Positions 34,591 through 46,560 of a DNA stretch of 64,000 nucleotides are shown in pieces (the stretch's first letter is position 1; every line of letters begins with the position of its first letter). The stretch spans positions 50,871,001 through 50,935,000 of the forward strand of contig CM069876.1 of assembly GCA_036172665.1 (NCBI GenBank), in the 5' to 3' direction. The notes beneath the pieces were generated by a model. That model was given only the letters and a program-made list of their open reading frames with translations. It had not been told where the DNA came from and did no database searches. A program made the translations under genes and the position numbers. The DNA comes from Prosopocoilus inquinatus. Its lineage: Eukaryota > Arthropoda > Insecta > Coleoptera > Lucanidae.

Positions 34591-34685
34591 GGTAATTTTT
34601 TTGATGAAAATATAAAATAGCGACATCTTACTATCGCTTTTTGACCTAACATTGCACAAAATTTTTCTAAAGTAATTTTTTTGGT
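34591..34685 (+). mobile_element. Short deleted copy of the 28-kb insertion
   Basis: ATATAAAATAGCGACATC through TTTTTGACCTAACATTGCA matches one end of the 27947-28207 element (opposite orientation), and GCACAAAATTTTTCTAAA matches the other side of its palindrome. The palindrome itself is missing. GTAATTTTTTTG occurs on both sides and may be the target duplication. Confidence 0.7.
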
Positions 34686-34689
34686 GTAA

Positions 34690-36039
34690 AAATTAAGGGC
34701 TATCGCGTTTCGTTTATGAATTTTTTCAAAATTTTCGAAGAACAGAATCCCGCCTAAGATATTTTCATTTTTGTCTTCGATTTTTAATTTGATTGGGGGG
34801 CTAGGGGTTTCTTCTTTTTAATTAATGCGATCGTCTTTTGTTTCTGAAATGAATTTTAATATTTTTGTTTGTTTGTTTGTTTGTTTGTTGCTTGCGCGCA
34901 AAGAACATTCTATGTTTGTTTGTTTTTGTTTTTTTTTTTCATTTTTTTAGCAAGACCGTCTTTTATTTTTGCGATTTTATTTTATTTTTCATTTTTCGTT
35001 CGTCTCTTTCAGGGTTAGGTTGTTTATTTTGACTGATCTTTTGTTGTTTAGTCGTTTAAGCGATCGCTTTTGTTTCTAAAATTTGTTGTTGTGTTTGTTT
35101 TTTCTTCTCCAAATTTTCGAAAGAGAATCCTCCCCAAACTTGCGACTTTGATTTTTATTATTTGATTGATTTTCTTGATCGCGTTTTGTTTCTGAAATTT
35201 GTTTTCGTTTCTTCTTTAATTTGTTGAGCTCGCGCAAAGAATTTTCCGCGTTCCTTTTTTTGCGTTTAAATTTAAAAACATTGTTTTTATATTTATTTTT
35301 CGACTTTCGTTGCAATTATAATTAATTATTAAATAATTATATAAATCCGTTCTGCGACATGACGTATATACATGTCTACTTACTTATAACTAAAGCACGG
35401 ATTTAAACATTATTTATTTAAATTACAGTTATAGTTATTTACTTTCGAACGATTTTATCTCGCAGTGAATTTATTTAATCTGCCACATTAAAATACTCTG
35501 ACCACCTCGCTTCATCATCATCATCATCGCATGAATGAATGAATGAACGCGTTTATTTATAAGCGCTCGCTGAAGATAGTGTACGTTATTGTGGCCGGCG
35601 GTTGATACGAATTGATATCAATTGTTTGAAAAACACAGCCGAAACAAAGCGTCCGGCTGTCGCTTTCAAAACGGCCGGCCGGTCAAAGCGCGGTTTCACT
35701 TGCCGGCCGTTGTTATCCGCGCCGCCATTGTCCCTGTCCGCTGAACTTTACTTGTACAGAGTTATTATTTCATTGTTATCATGCGCGCGCATTTACTTTC
35801 AAACTATCCCTCGAGCTTCTGGAATTCAAGCGCTCATGTACATAGAAATCGGCGAAGCCGACAATCAGCAATCGCCAGAGGAAAAAAAAAGAAACTAATT
35901 TAAATTGTTAATTAAATACAAGCAAGTTTCCTTTTTTTTTGTTCACCGAGGCGTGTTTTATTAGCGTTTTAATCTTTTCGTTTGGTTAGCTACGCATTCC
36001 GACGATCCACTTTAAAAGTCTAGGCGCAACTGGAAGTAT
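34690..36039. other. T-rich then mixed sequence, no gene seen
   Basis: CGATCGTCTTTTGTTTC recurs near 34829 with (GTTT)n around 34868. From 35500 the sequence is mixed, with (CAT)n and (GAAT)n tracts near 35515-35550. A 98-codon frame at 35602-35898 has no recognisable domain. Confidence 0.4.
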
Positions 36040-38100
36040 CAGAAAGCGTAAGAAATAATTTTTGGCGAGGGCCGAACGAATTTTTAAGACGTTGTGGGAT
36101 GTTTTACTCACCGGAGCCCTTTTTCGGCCCCGCATACTAGCGCCTTTTACGCGCACGTCCCCAGAAGCATTGATATAACCGCCTCCTACCACGTCGGTCT
36201 GCACCTACACCTAGGGTACCTAGCTCTGATTGACAATGCCAAATTCGCAACAGAATTGAAGTTTTTTTTTATGGAACACCCCGTATATTATTGCGGATTT
36301 GAAATCCTGAGCAAATTTTAGCTCGAAATGATGGGTCGCACCGTAGGTCTAGCACGAGCGATTCTCAAGTTGAACCGTTTCAGGGACGTCGCTCAACTCG
36401 AGAACCGCTCGTCATAGACCCAGGATGCGACACATCAGTTCAGGCTAAAATCGTCTTGCGAATTCAAATCCGCAATAATATACGGGGGGTTCGGTTGAAA
36501 AACTTCGACTTCGTCTTGTTTAGCGAAGATCGATTCGGACCGGATCGCTCTTATTTATTTCCGGTTATTTCAAACGTCTCGGATTTCTTAATTCAACACC
36601 TCAACATTATTATTGAATAATAAATAAATAATTTATTAGTTAATTTTGGTAAATGAGATAGTTTGTGTAATTCACGACAGCTTCGAATATGCTTTGCGGG
36701 AACGCAATAAAATTGAGCAATGCGAAATTCGCAACGAAACCGCGCGGCTTCCCTTTTTTGAACGGAACACCCTGTATATTATTGCAGATTTGAAATCCTG
36801 GGCGAAATTTAGCTCGAAATGATGGGTCGCACCGTGGGTCTAGCACGAGCGATTTTCAAGTTGAACCGTTTCAGTGACGTCTCTCAACTCGAGAACCGCT
36901 CGCCTTAGACACACGATGCGACACATCAATTCAGGCTAAAATCGTCTTGCGAATTCAAATCCGCAATAATATACGGGGCGTTCGGTTGAAAAACTTCAAA
37001 ATTCGCAACAAATCTGCGCAGTCTTTTTTTCTTAATGGTAATACACTGTATATTATTGTAGATTTAAAATCCTGGGTCAATTGTAGCTTGAAATGATGGG
37101 TCGCACCGTAGGTCTAGCACGAGCGATTTTCAAGTTGAACCGTTTCAGTGACGTCTCTCAACTCGAGAACCGCTCGCCTTAGACACACGATGCGACACAT
37201 AAATTCTGGCTAAAATCTTCTTGCGAATTCAAATCCGCAATAATATACGGGGGGTTCGGTTGAAAAACTTCAAAATTCACAACAAATCTGCGCAGTCTTT
37301 TTTTCTTAATGATAACACACTGTATATTATTGTAGATTTAAAATCCTGGGTCAATTTTATTTCGAAATGATGGGTCGCACCGCGGGTCTAGCACGAGCGA
37401 TTTTCAAGTTGAACCGCTTAAGTGACGTCGATCAACTCGAGAACCGCTCGTCGTAGACCCACGATGCGACACATCAATTCAGGCTAAAATCGTCTTGCGA
37501 ATTCAAATCCGCAATAATATACGGGGGGTTCGGTTGAAAAACTTCGAAATTCACAACAAATCTGCGCAGTTTTTTTTTTTTAATGGTAACACCCTGTATA
37601 TTATTGAAGATTTAAAATCCTGAGCCAATTTTAGCTCGAAATGATGGGTCGCAACGTGGGTCTAGGACGAGCGATTTTAAAGTTGAACCGTCTCAGAGAC
37701 GTCGCTTTCAACTCGAGGACCGCTCGTCGTAGACACACGATGCGACACATCAATTCGGACTGAAATTGTCCGGCGAATTCAAATCTGCAATAATATGCGG
37801 GTCGCACCGTAGACCTAGCAAGAGGGATTGATTTTTAGGTTGAACCGTCTCAACTCGAGAACCGCTCGCCTTAGACCCACGATGCGACACATCAATTCGG
37901 ACTGAAATTGTCCGGCGAATTCAAATCTGCAATAATACATGGGTCGCACCATAGGCTTAGCATGAGGTATTGATTTCTAAGTTGAACTGTTTCAACTTGA
38001 GAACCGCTCGCCTTAGACCCATGATGCGACACATCAATTCAGGCTAAAATTATCCGGCGAATTCAAATATGCAATAATATACAAAGCGTTCCGCCAAAAA
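36040..38100 (+). repeat. Array of hairpin units with TATTATTGC ends
   Basis: After the segment duplicated at 31.9 kb, complete or partial hairpin units follow at about 36272-36495, 36771-36985, 37045-37265, 37320-37535 and 37600-37800, then degraded copies to 38095. Each unit reads TATATTATTG, a GATTTGAAATCCTG or TTTAAAATCCTG block, GATGGGTCGCA, GGTCTA, then the reverse order with TAGAC, GATGCGACACATCA and CAATAATATAC. The outer edges are ACACCCTGTATATT or ATATACGGGGGGTTCG. Copies become more diverged to the right. Confidence 0.9.
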
Positions 38101-39471
38101 AATTTAACTCATAAGTGTAAATCGGGAAGGTGCGACGTTCAATAAATAAATTCCTCCACTTTTAACCAGAAAATAATAAATAAATAGAATCGAAACACAA
38201 GGATTTTGAATTTTTGCAATTTATCTGTGCAACGCTGAATTCTTGCGGATTTAAATTAAATCGGATTTTTTATTATTTTCAAAGGTGTTAACTGAAATAT
38301 CAATGTCTGCGCACATAAATATTGTACGCGACTAAAGTTTTTTTTTTTTCAATTCTAAATTTTCTAAATGCACAACAATTCTACATGTGTACATAAATAC
38401 ATACATTTAAATAAGTTTTAATTTCCGAATCGAGGCAATAATTATAATAATAAATTACGTATGTATGTTGTACAAATAGAGATTGCCCTAAGCAGAACCA
38501 TAACAATTACTTTTGAAAAGAAAGAAAGAAAGGCGTACATCTGCGCAATCCGCAGCGTAAAAAAAAAAAAATCGCAGTGAATTGGGGATGCAACGGTTTC
38601 ATAAAATCGGGGCGAGGGTTCACCACCGATTGCAGCCTGAATGCATTTTACTCTTTGTGGAAGAGCTCGTGATGTAAATCCATTCTTGCCTGCCCATATC
38701 CGTCCCCTCTGATTAAAAGTCGAAGGGCTTCGTCGCGGTTTGGCAAAGCTTAAAGCTCCGTTTATAGATAACAGCATGTCGTCACACAGCACACAACGAG
38801 ATCAAAGCCATTAACAACGGCTCTACTTCGAACAGTATTATTAATTACAGGACGATGAAGAGCCTCCAGGTACTCTCTGTTTAGCAATATGTGATAATGT
38901 GTAATATGTGGAAAGAAAAACTTTGCGACACGACTGTGCACCGATTTTTTTTTTTGCTCAAATATTATTTCGTACAATTTTTTATAAACCCGTTACACTT
39001 TCTTTGTTGCCCCCAAAAAAAAAAATTCCGACGACTGAAACAATAGGTCTTTTTTTTTAGCGACGTAATAGGTGCGTGTAACAATTACACACAAACAGAA
39101 CTAACTCGCTATTAAAAATACGTAACACTTAGCGTAACCCATCCGTCTTAATAAAGAGTGTTGCACCAAATTCGGGCACGGTTCACGGTCAATGTGCCCC
39201 ACATTTTGGCGACGGCTGGCGGCGCAGCGTACGTGGGGGGCCGAAGTGGGACGCGCTTTTCGCAACGGGATTTATTAGGCAGTGTCGTTTCGGGCGGGCG
39301 AATTTATTTTCTCGAAAGCGGGCGTGCGTTTGAATATATTTAAAACGTCTTTTGTTTTCGGTTGACAATGCACGAGGCGACGGACGACGGGTCTTATTTG
39401 GCAAATCGATTCTAAATTGGTCTTCGAGACGATGTCCATCCGAAACGTCCGGTTGTCGTTGACGCAAGCGA
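38101..39471. other. Unique sequence, no supported gene
   Basis: Frames at 38442-38977 (minus) and 39158-39605 (both strands) lack domains and coding bias. A GC-richer patch lies at 39170-39300. Confidence 0.4.
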
Positions 39472-39926
39472 AGAGAATAGTCATTTAAACGATTTTCTTT
39501 TCTCCAATTAAAAAAAATCCAACAGAGTTTAAAGCGAATCGTTTTTATTCTTTCGTGTAAGCCGACGCGTGAGTACTCCCCCGTAAAGGCGCTTTTTCTG
39601 TCCACGAGTTGAACTCTGAGAAGATAAGAGAATATTCATTTAAACGATTTTTTTTTTCTCCAATTGAAAATCCAACGGAGTTTAAAGCGAATCGCTTTTG
39701 TTCTTTCGTGTAAGCCGACGCGTGAGTACTCCCCCGTAAAGGCGCTTTTTCTGTCCACGAGTTGAACTCTGAGAAGATAAGAGAATATTCATTTAAACGA
39801 TTTTTTTTTCTCCAATTGAAAATCCAACGGAGTTTAAGGCGAATCGTTTTTATTCTTTCGTGTAAGCTGACGCGTGAGTACTCCCCCCGTAAAGGCGTTT
39901 TTTTTTCTGTCCACGAGTTGAACTCT
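39472..39926 (+). repeat. 153-bp tandem repeat, three units
   Basis: CGTGTAAGC(C/T)GACGCGTGAG recurs at 39554, 39707 and 39859. Each unit also holds CATTTAAACGATTTT, a CCAACGGAGTTTAAAGCG block and TCCACGAGTTGAACTCTG. Copies differ mainly in T-run lengths, so the array is young. Confidence 0.95.
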
Positions 39927-41181
39927 GTGTATCTTATATTGATTTAAACGAGCCTGATTACCGAGTTTATATCACCGTTTCATTGCAATAGTGAGCGCCG
40001 TTAAACTTTTTCAAGTCCGTTCAGTGGTCATGATGAAATAAATTCATCGGCGACTTTTATTTAATCAAGCTCATAGATGAATGCGTAGAAATTAAAAATA
40101 AACCAATTCATTATGCCAAAGACTTTTTTGGTCTTGTCTTCACGGAGACATTTCAGTCGTCGGCCGTTCGTAGCACAAATTTTATGCTACAGCGTATTCC
40201 TCTTCCTCGAGTTCGAACTGCCATCGCCGCCGTCGGTCCAAAGAATGTCTAACATAGCAGTAAAACCTCCGGAGGCGATCGATTATTATTATTTGAAAAC
40301 AGAGACGCACGAAGAAATTCTTCGGCCGTTACTCGACGCGGTGCCCTACAGTTTCTATCTCGCTTCGTCTTTGTCTCGTTCTTGTTGCCGATGGTCACAC
40401 CATTGCATTAAATGGCCGGACGGAATCCAGGGCGGCACGGCGTGGAAAGTTAATATTTAACAGGCGTGCTATAATAGATTTTTATGGGGGGAAGTTAATG
40501 TACTCTTAATGTCAGGCTGTCATGAGGCGTCGCGTCGCACCAGAAAAAGAAGAAGTTTTCGGAAAGACGCGTCGTGTCCTGCTTCGTTTCGTTCTTGTTG
40601 ACGATAAGTTTATTATGATGTATTGGATTTCGTTTAACTTGCCCCGGCATCGCAAAGATCCGTTACAATCTCTTTTCAGCTCCGTCCGGTACATTCTTGG
40701 TGGCAGGGGTGGGATGTACCTACAGGATTTTCTTGAAAATAAGGGTTTTCGGAATAAAGTCCCATGCCTGCTTTTACTGAGAATGGTGGTAGCGCATTCT
40801 GCTGCGTAAATCAACGACGGTCAAAAGACATTTGTCTTATATAATTAATAACAAAAGAAGCAAGGGACATTGAGGTACGTGCTGCGCGTGCTCGATATAC
40901 ACTGTGTCCACGGATTCGGTTCGCAAGAGGAAAAACTTCTTTATTTTTTGAGTTTTTTTTTTTTTGTTTTTTTGAATTGTATTACATTATTTGAAGTATT
41001 AGCAGGAGTAAATAAAAAAAAATAATAATAATAAAACAACAGAAAATAATACCGACTTAAAATTTTCGGATTAGAAGCGCGGTGATAAGAAACAAAAACG
41101 AACCATTACTTAATCACACAAACGTAATTAATTTAATTAACACTTGTCAAGGAAAACAATCCTTTTTTGTTTTTGGTTTTT
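39927..41181. other. Unique sequence; one TACACTGTG element end
   Basis: Two mixed-composition frames (40113-40460 and 40522-40809, the latter opposed by a similar one on the minus strand) have no recognised domain. TATACACTGTGTCCACGGAT at about 40897 matches the single end at 33277. Confidence 0.4.
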
Positions 41182-42600
41182 GGAAGTACCACGACGGACA
41201 AAAAAAAATGAAAATCAACGAAAATTTTTGCAAACAAGAACCAACACGTAAGAAATAAAAGAGAACCGTAAAAAGAGACAATAAAATGCGAAAACTTATT
41301 CGATTAAAAAGAGAAGATCGCCAAAAACAAAAAAAAAACAATAGAAGAGTGGACAGAAAAAATAAATAAATGAACACAAAACAAAAGAAGATCGACAACA
41401 ACGAGCTGAACGAAAGTAAACCCTGAAAAATTTAATAATATTTTTAAAAAAATGAACGTCGGAATGAAGCGCACAAAACAAAAGAAGATTACAAGTGTGA
41501 TGGACACGAAACAATGAAAAACGATGAACTAAAAAAAAAAGCGCGCCAACACAATTTGATGAGAAAAGCAAAAGAGGTACATAGCACGAAAGCGCAAAGA
41601 ACAGAAAAAAAAAAGAATGTTGGTGACTTAAGATAAACAAAAAACAAAATAATCTCCAGACAGAAAATTAGAAGAGAAAAAAATAGAAAAAAAAACGAGA
41701 CTGTAAACTGAAAAGAAAGCGATGGTTGGTCAACAAAATGATGTAAAAAATCAATTTGCTAAAGATAAAAAAAAACAATACGAGGGAGGACAAATGAATT
41801 AAAAACAAAAAAAAACAAACAGAAGTACCACGACGTACAAAAAAAAATGAAAATCAACGAAAGTTTTTGCAAACAAGAACCAACTCGTAAGAAATAAAAG
41901 AGAACCGTAAAAAAGAGACAATAAAATGCGAAAACTTATTGGATTAAAAAGAGAAGATCGCCAAAAACAAAAAAAAAAAACAATAGAAGAGTGGACAGAA
42001 AAAATAAATAAATGAACACAAAACAAAAGAAGATCGACAACAACGAGCCGAACGAAAGTAAACCCTGAAAAAGTTAATAATATTTAAAAAAAAAAAAATG
42101 AACGTCGGAATGAAGCGCACAAAACAAAAGAAGATTACAAGTGTGATGGACACGAAACAATGAAGAACGATGAACTAAAAAAAAAGCGCGCCAACACAAT
42201 TTGATGAGAAAAGCAAAAGAGATACATAGCACGAAAGCGCAAAGAACAGAAAAAAAAAGAATGTTGGTGACTTAAGGTAAACAAAAAACAAAATAATCTC
42301 CAGACAGAAAATTAGAAGAAAAAAAAATAGAAAAAAAAACGAGACTGTAAACTGAAAAGAAAGCGATGGTCGGTCAACAAAATGTGAAAAATCAATTTGC
42401 TAAAGATAAAAAAAAAACAATACGAGGGAGGACAAATGAATTAAAAACAAAAAAAAAAAAACAAAAGGAAGTACCACGACGGACAAAAAAAAATGAAAAT
42501 CAACGAAAGTTTTTGCAAACAAAAACCAACTCGTAAGAAATAAAAGAGAACCGTAAAAAAGAGACAATAAAATGCGAAAACTTATTCGATTAAAAAGTGA
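41182..42600 (-). repeat. ~640-bp tandem repeat, 2.2 units
   Basis: GAAGTACCACGACG starts units at 41183, 41822 and 42468. The first two are full length and almost identical; the third diverges after about 130 bp. The sequence is A-rich (T-rich on minus) and includes AAAACAAAAGAAGATCGACAA blocks like the CGATCGTC family. Hydrophobic Phe-rich minus-strand frames repeat with the units and are not genes. Confidence 0.9.
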
Positions 42601-43297
42601 AGATCACAAGAAACAAAGAAAAAACAATAGAAGAGCGGACAGAAAAAATAAATAAATGAAAAATGAAAATTCTCCGACCGAAAACTGGCAGAAAACAAAA
42701 GAACAAAACGAAATAAACGAAAAAACGTGAATGAAATGCAAAACATCAAATTCTTAAAACAAAACAAAAAAACAACAGAGAAACAAAAACATATAAAATG
42801 AACAAAAAATAAATAAAAGAAAACGTATTCTCTTTCCACGGATTATATTAGAATGTGGAATTCTGCTGAGTGTCGTCATGTGAAGACAACAATAAAAGTA
42901 GCCCAAATCATTAAACGCCAAATATGTCTAAAATGTGGCCCAAATGGCGGAATTTCGCTCAATCCTGCAAGCGACGATTTAAATTTTATTTTTTCTGAAA
43001 TTAATTTAAATTTCTCTTTTTTGAGCGTGAAGGAGGGGGGGGGGGGCTCTTGTATTGCTGCAGCCTATGAAGACCATGCCTAAACCCACCCCCTGTACAT
43101 TAAGTAAGTAAGCCAAGAGTATAGTTTGAGAATTTAAGAAAGTAATTTAAAAATTTTAAAAATGAAACAATCACATTAAGCACAGACTAAGACTAAGTGG
43201 GCTGCGCATGTCTTATCTGTCAGACGCGATATTTCCAAAAATTAACCTCAAAAATTCTCACATTTTGTAATTAAAAAAAAATAAATAAATAAATAAA
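42601..43297. other. A-rich then unique sequence
   Basis: No gene is supported. A 76-codon frame at 42853-43083 passes through a G run and has no domain. An (AAAT)n tract directly precedes the next feature. Confidence 0.4.
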
Positions 43298-43426
43298 ATG
43301 GATAACCAGAATTATGTGGATATTATTGAAGCATATTTTGAATGTGGAAGAAAATGCGCTGCAGCCGCCTTGAGACTTTGCAGAAATCGTTTTCCTAACA
43401 AACTACAACCAAGTGCCGATAAATAA
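43298..43426 (+). pseudogene. DUF4817-like N-terminal fragment, 42 aa
   Basis: ATG at 43298 opens 42 codons ending at TAA 43424-43426. The product starts MDNQNYVDIIEAYFECGRK, then CAAAALRLCRNRFPNKLQPS. The pattern [E/N]-Y-x-D-[IM]-[IV]-x-x-Y-x-E-C-x-x-[N/K]-x-x-A-A-x-[R/L]-x-[Y/C]-x-x-R-F-P-[N]-x-x-x-P-S matches the start of the DUF4817 helix-turn-helix domain, common in insect transposon-related proteins. The stop comes from the AAAT repeat just after PSADK, so the rest of the domain is missing. (AAAT)n lies on both sides, as if the fragment had been captured between microsatellite expansions. Family assignment is by eye. Confidence 0.55.
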
Positions 43427-43481
43427 ATAAATAAACAGATAAATAAAAATAAATAAAAAATTACATAAACATTTTTTTTTT

Positions 43482-43689
43482 TAAGTACAAAGTTTTTTTA
43501 ATCTCAAACCGGACAGAAAAATGAAGAGAACACACTCAACGTTTCGCTATAGATTTATAGCTTCGTCAGGAAAAAATAAATAAATAAATAAATAAAATAA
43601 ATAAATAAATAAATAAATCTATAGCGAAACGTTGAGTGTCTTCTCTTCATTTTTCTGTCCGGTTTGAGATTAAAAAAACTTTGTACTTA
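43482..43689. ncRNA. Inverted repeat with hammerhead-like core
   Basis: Arms of about 75 bp (43482-43557 and 43616-43689) contain CAAACCGGACAGAAAAATGA and CTCAACGTTTCGCTATAG or their complements. On the minus strand a core reads CUGACGA (43569-43563), GCUAUA-AAUC-UAUAGC (perfect six-pair stem II), GAAAC and GUU. The plus-strand arm keeps only the second half of that core. The loop is (AAAT)n, which has replaced one stem I strand, so self-cleavage is unlikely at this copy. A 25-bp stretch of the arm (AGTACAAAG then T-run then AATCTCAA) also occurs at 27397-27421. Confidence 0.6.
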
Positions 43690-43778
43690 CAATTTTCATC
43701 GGACAAGAACAAACTTCAATTTTTTTTTTAAATAAATAAATTGTAATGTAGATGTATTCAGAAAGGGAATTTGTAATA

Positions 43779-43980
43779 GAAGTTTCGAAAGCGATCTGAT
43801 CCTTCACTTCCGATGCTTTCCGTATTTTCTTTAGTCATTTGTTTCCTGCTACCAACGTTCACTGTTATCCGTTCCCTCTAGAAGTTTCGAAAGCGATCTG
43901 ATCCTTCACTTCCGATGCTTTCCGTATTTTCTTTAGTCATTTGTTTCCTGTTACCAACGTTCACTGTTATCCGTTCCCTC
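43779..43980 (+). repeat. 101-bp tandem duplication
   Basis: AGAAGTTTCGAAAGCGATCT starts at 43779 and 43880; the two units differ at about one site (GCTACC versus GTTACC). CGATCGTCTTTTC follows at once, tying it to the T-rich family. Confidence 0.95.
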
Positions 43981-44967
43981 TAAGCGATCGTCTTTTCTTT
44001 TTTAACTTCACGCTCACCGATCGTTTTGTTACATTTTTGTTTCGTTGGTTGGGTTTCCGTCCGTCATGTCATCTAGCGACTGAAGAAGCGACGTCAAGAT
44101 GACAGATATGAGAAAAGTCAAACTGCGTCGTCAAACCTCATCTGGTCACTACGGCAACGTCGGGGCAAACAGAATAAAGACTGCTCACGACGAATAAGAA
44201 TTGACCACGCTCGTCGCTGATTCGAATGACAATCCGGAATTATCAATTCAATTCAAATCAGTTTTGGCCGGACTATTACACTTGACCAGTCATTTGTAGT
44301 ACACACACACTCTCAGCGCTCTATATTGTAGTCAGACTTTTTGTGTACATACACTCGTCCAGCGCTCTATTGCTGTAGTCAGGTGAACCCTGACACATCT
44401 GCACCTATACATCAGCTAACACTGTCTCATGTATCTAGTTAACCAGGGAAGTTTGTGTCTACGAAGGCCGCAACCGTTGGTAACATCCCTCAGTTTGGCA
44501 TTTCTAGAAAGATATGCCTACACCGTATTGACCTTCACAGCCCAAACGTAAAAATTTTGACTTCTTTAGGAAACCTTGACCATAACCCTACAGTGGGGCC
44601 CTTAAATTATTTTTTAAAAGTTCCAGTCGTGTGCATAATTGAATTTCCCTGCAAATTCCCCCCCTTCTCGCTCAAAGTTTCGAATTTGCAAGCAACACGA
44701 TTACGTTATGCCGGTGCTTTTAGTACCTGCAGTTTCCTAGCGAGCAGAATCTGCCGCCTTCGAAACGTGATTCCGTGTAACTGCGTCTCGCCGGAATGTC
44801 GTTACCTGAAATAGCTTTCCCCAAACCCCCCTCGTCGTCGTTCACATTCACGTTCACATTTACATTCACATTCACAGGCGAGCGCGGACTGTACCTACCT
44901 ATGCACCTACCTACCAACCATAAGTACAGTCGCAAATCTCATTACAGGATCGAATCGATAGCAGCAG

Positions 44968-45002
<35 letters not shown>

Positions 45003-45136
45003 AATGCACCTGTTTGCGAAGCGTGTGTGACACCGGGACGGCAGCCACTCAGAACGTGATGTTGAAAGCACGTGTACAGTCAATGATGGGAGGATAGATA
45101 ACTCAGATGGATAATGATCGGAGAAAGCGTGGAAAT
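43981..45136. other. Unique sequence with simple repeats
   Basis: (TTCACA)n lies at about 44840-44877 and (GATA)n at 44969-45001. A frame from 44455 to 44814 is open but begins at a non-ATG codon and shows no domain. No gene is supported. Confidence 0.45.
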
Positions 45137-45387
45137 TTATTTATTTATTTATTTATTTCATAGAAACAAACAGGTTTTACCTAATATTAATGTTTCTATA
45201 TAAATCAGAAAAAAAAATATATGTAAATTGCTACAGAGTTTTTTAAATGAAGTTACAAAACAAAAAAATAAAAAATAAAAATAAATAAAAATAAACAGGT
45301 AAATTACTTTATGGGGGACTATCCTATCCTGAGAACCATATTAAATGCCAGGGGATGCGCAAGCAAGAAACAAAATTGATTGTCAAA

Positions 45388-46560
45388 TTAATTGTTCGGG
45401 AATAAAATTAGAGACTTGGCGGATTTAATAAAATTATATTTAGATACATCAAAAATTTCTAAGAACTGATAATGATCATTGTATAAACTACAAATTTTGT
45501 TAATTGGCGACAGAGCATTTGAGTCAACATGCATAGGTGGTTGAGGCCTAATACTGTAATAGGGAATATGCAGTCTGAATAAAGATAGCAATCGAGCGTT
45601 ATCAAAAAAGTTATTGAAAACTTTAAACAAAATGTTTAACATTGCTAGTTCACGTCTGTGTTTGAGTAGCGGTAATCTAAATTCATTTCTTATATGCTGG
45701 TAAGATTCGAAGGGTGGATTTCTTTTGTATTTTTTGTAGTATAAAAATTTCAAAAAGTTATTTTGAACTTTCTCAATCTGAGTTTCGTTGATTTTAGTTA
45801 TCGGACACCAAATCACAGAGGCAAATTCTAACTTAGAGCGAACAAGTGCGTTGTATAAGGAAATAATTGGAGGTAAACTAGAGAAATCTTTTGTATTGCG
45901 TTTAATAAAACCCAAGTTTCTAAATGCATCATTAGTAATATTTTGAATGTGTTCGGAAAATCTAAAATTAAAATCAAAAGTAACCCCGAGATCTTTTGTT
46001 GAGGATTTACGTGGCAGAGATACTTTATTTACCTTATAGTCGTAAATAATTGGAAATTTATTTCTATTAAAAGAAATAATACAACACTTACTAATGTTTA
46101 GCGGCAACTTGTTGTTAATACACCAACTAGATATGTTATTGATATCAAGTTGTAAAAGTAAGGAATCATTAACAGTAGTAATATTTTTATAAATCTTGCA
46201 ATCATCCGCAAAGAGTAAGCACTTGGAGTTCTTTATAACTGATATAATATCATTTATGAAAATTAAAAATAAGAGGGGTCCCAAGTTACTTCCCTGGGGA
46301 ACACCCGATGTAACTTGGAAAACATCCGAAAATGCACCTTTGTAAAAAACAAACTGTCGTCTGTTATGTAAATAGGAACCAAAAAAAGTGACTAATTTAT
46401 TTGAAAAACCGAAGGAATTTAACTTCTTTAACAATACATCATGATTGACTCTATCGAAGGCTTTCGAAAAGTCTGTATAGATGGTATCTACTTGATGTCC
46501 TGCTTCGATGGCCTTCGACACGTCTTCTGAAAAAAGCAGCAAATTGGATTCTACAGATCT
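45388..46560 (-). pseudogene. ORF2 reverse transcriptase part (truncated fingers)
   Basis: This open frame continues from RSVESNLLLF through to the ORF2 stop. RT motif A is YTDFSKAFDRVNH, motif B SGVPQGSNLGPLLF, motif C FADD, then a KDLGV box; these are the palm of a non-LTR RT that copies element RNA at a nicked target. The thumb and C-terminal region follow (RNTKDFSSL, EFASVIWCP, IEKVQNNFLKFL, HRRELAMLN). The first part of the domain, with the RPIS-type motif 1-2 region of about 100 residues, is missing between the endonuclease and this segment. It is in the same frame as the endonuclease part, separated only by the TGA at 46563-46561. A simple internal deletion that created the stop is the likely history. 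Confidence 0.92.

Noticed and set aside
40113..40460. 115-codon frame of mixed composition
   Set aside because: No domain, signal peptide or neighbour context; too weak to call a gene without transcripts.
41147..42839. Hydrophobic minus-strand frames resembling membrane proteins
   Set aside because: Poly-Phe/Leu from A-rich DNA, repeated with the 640-bp unit.
43616..43650. Plus-strand hammerhead at 43.6 kb
   Set aside because: Only the second half of the core (stem II 3' strand, GAAAC, GTT) remains; the CTGACGA segment is absent on this strand.
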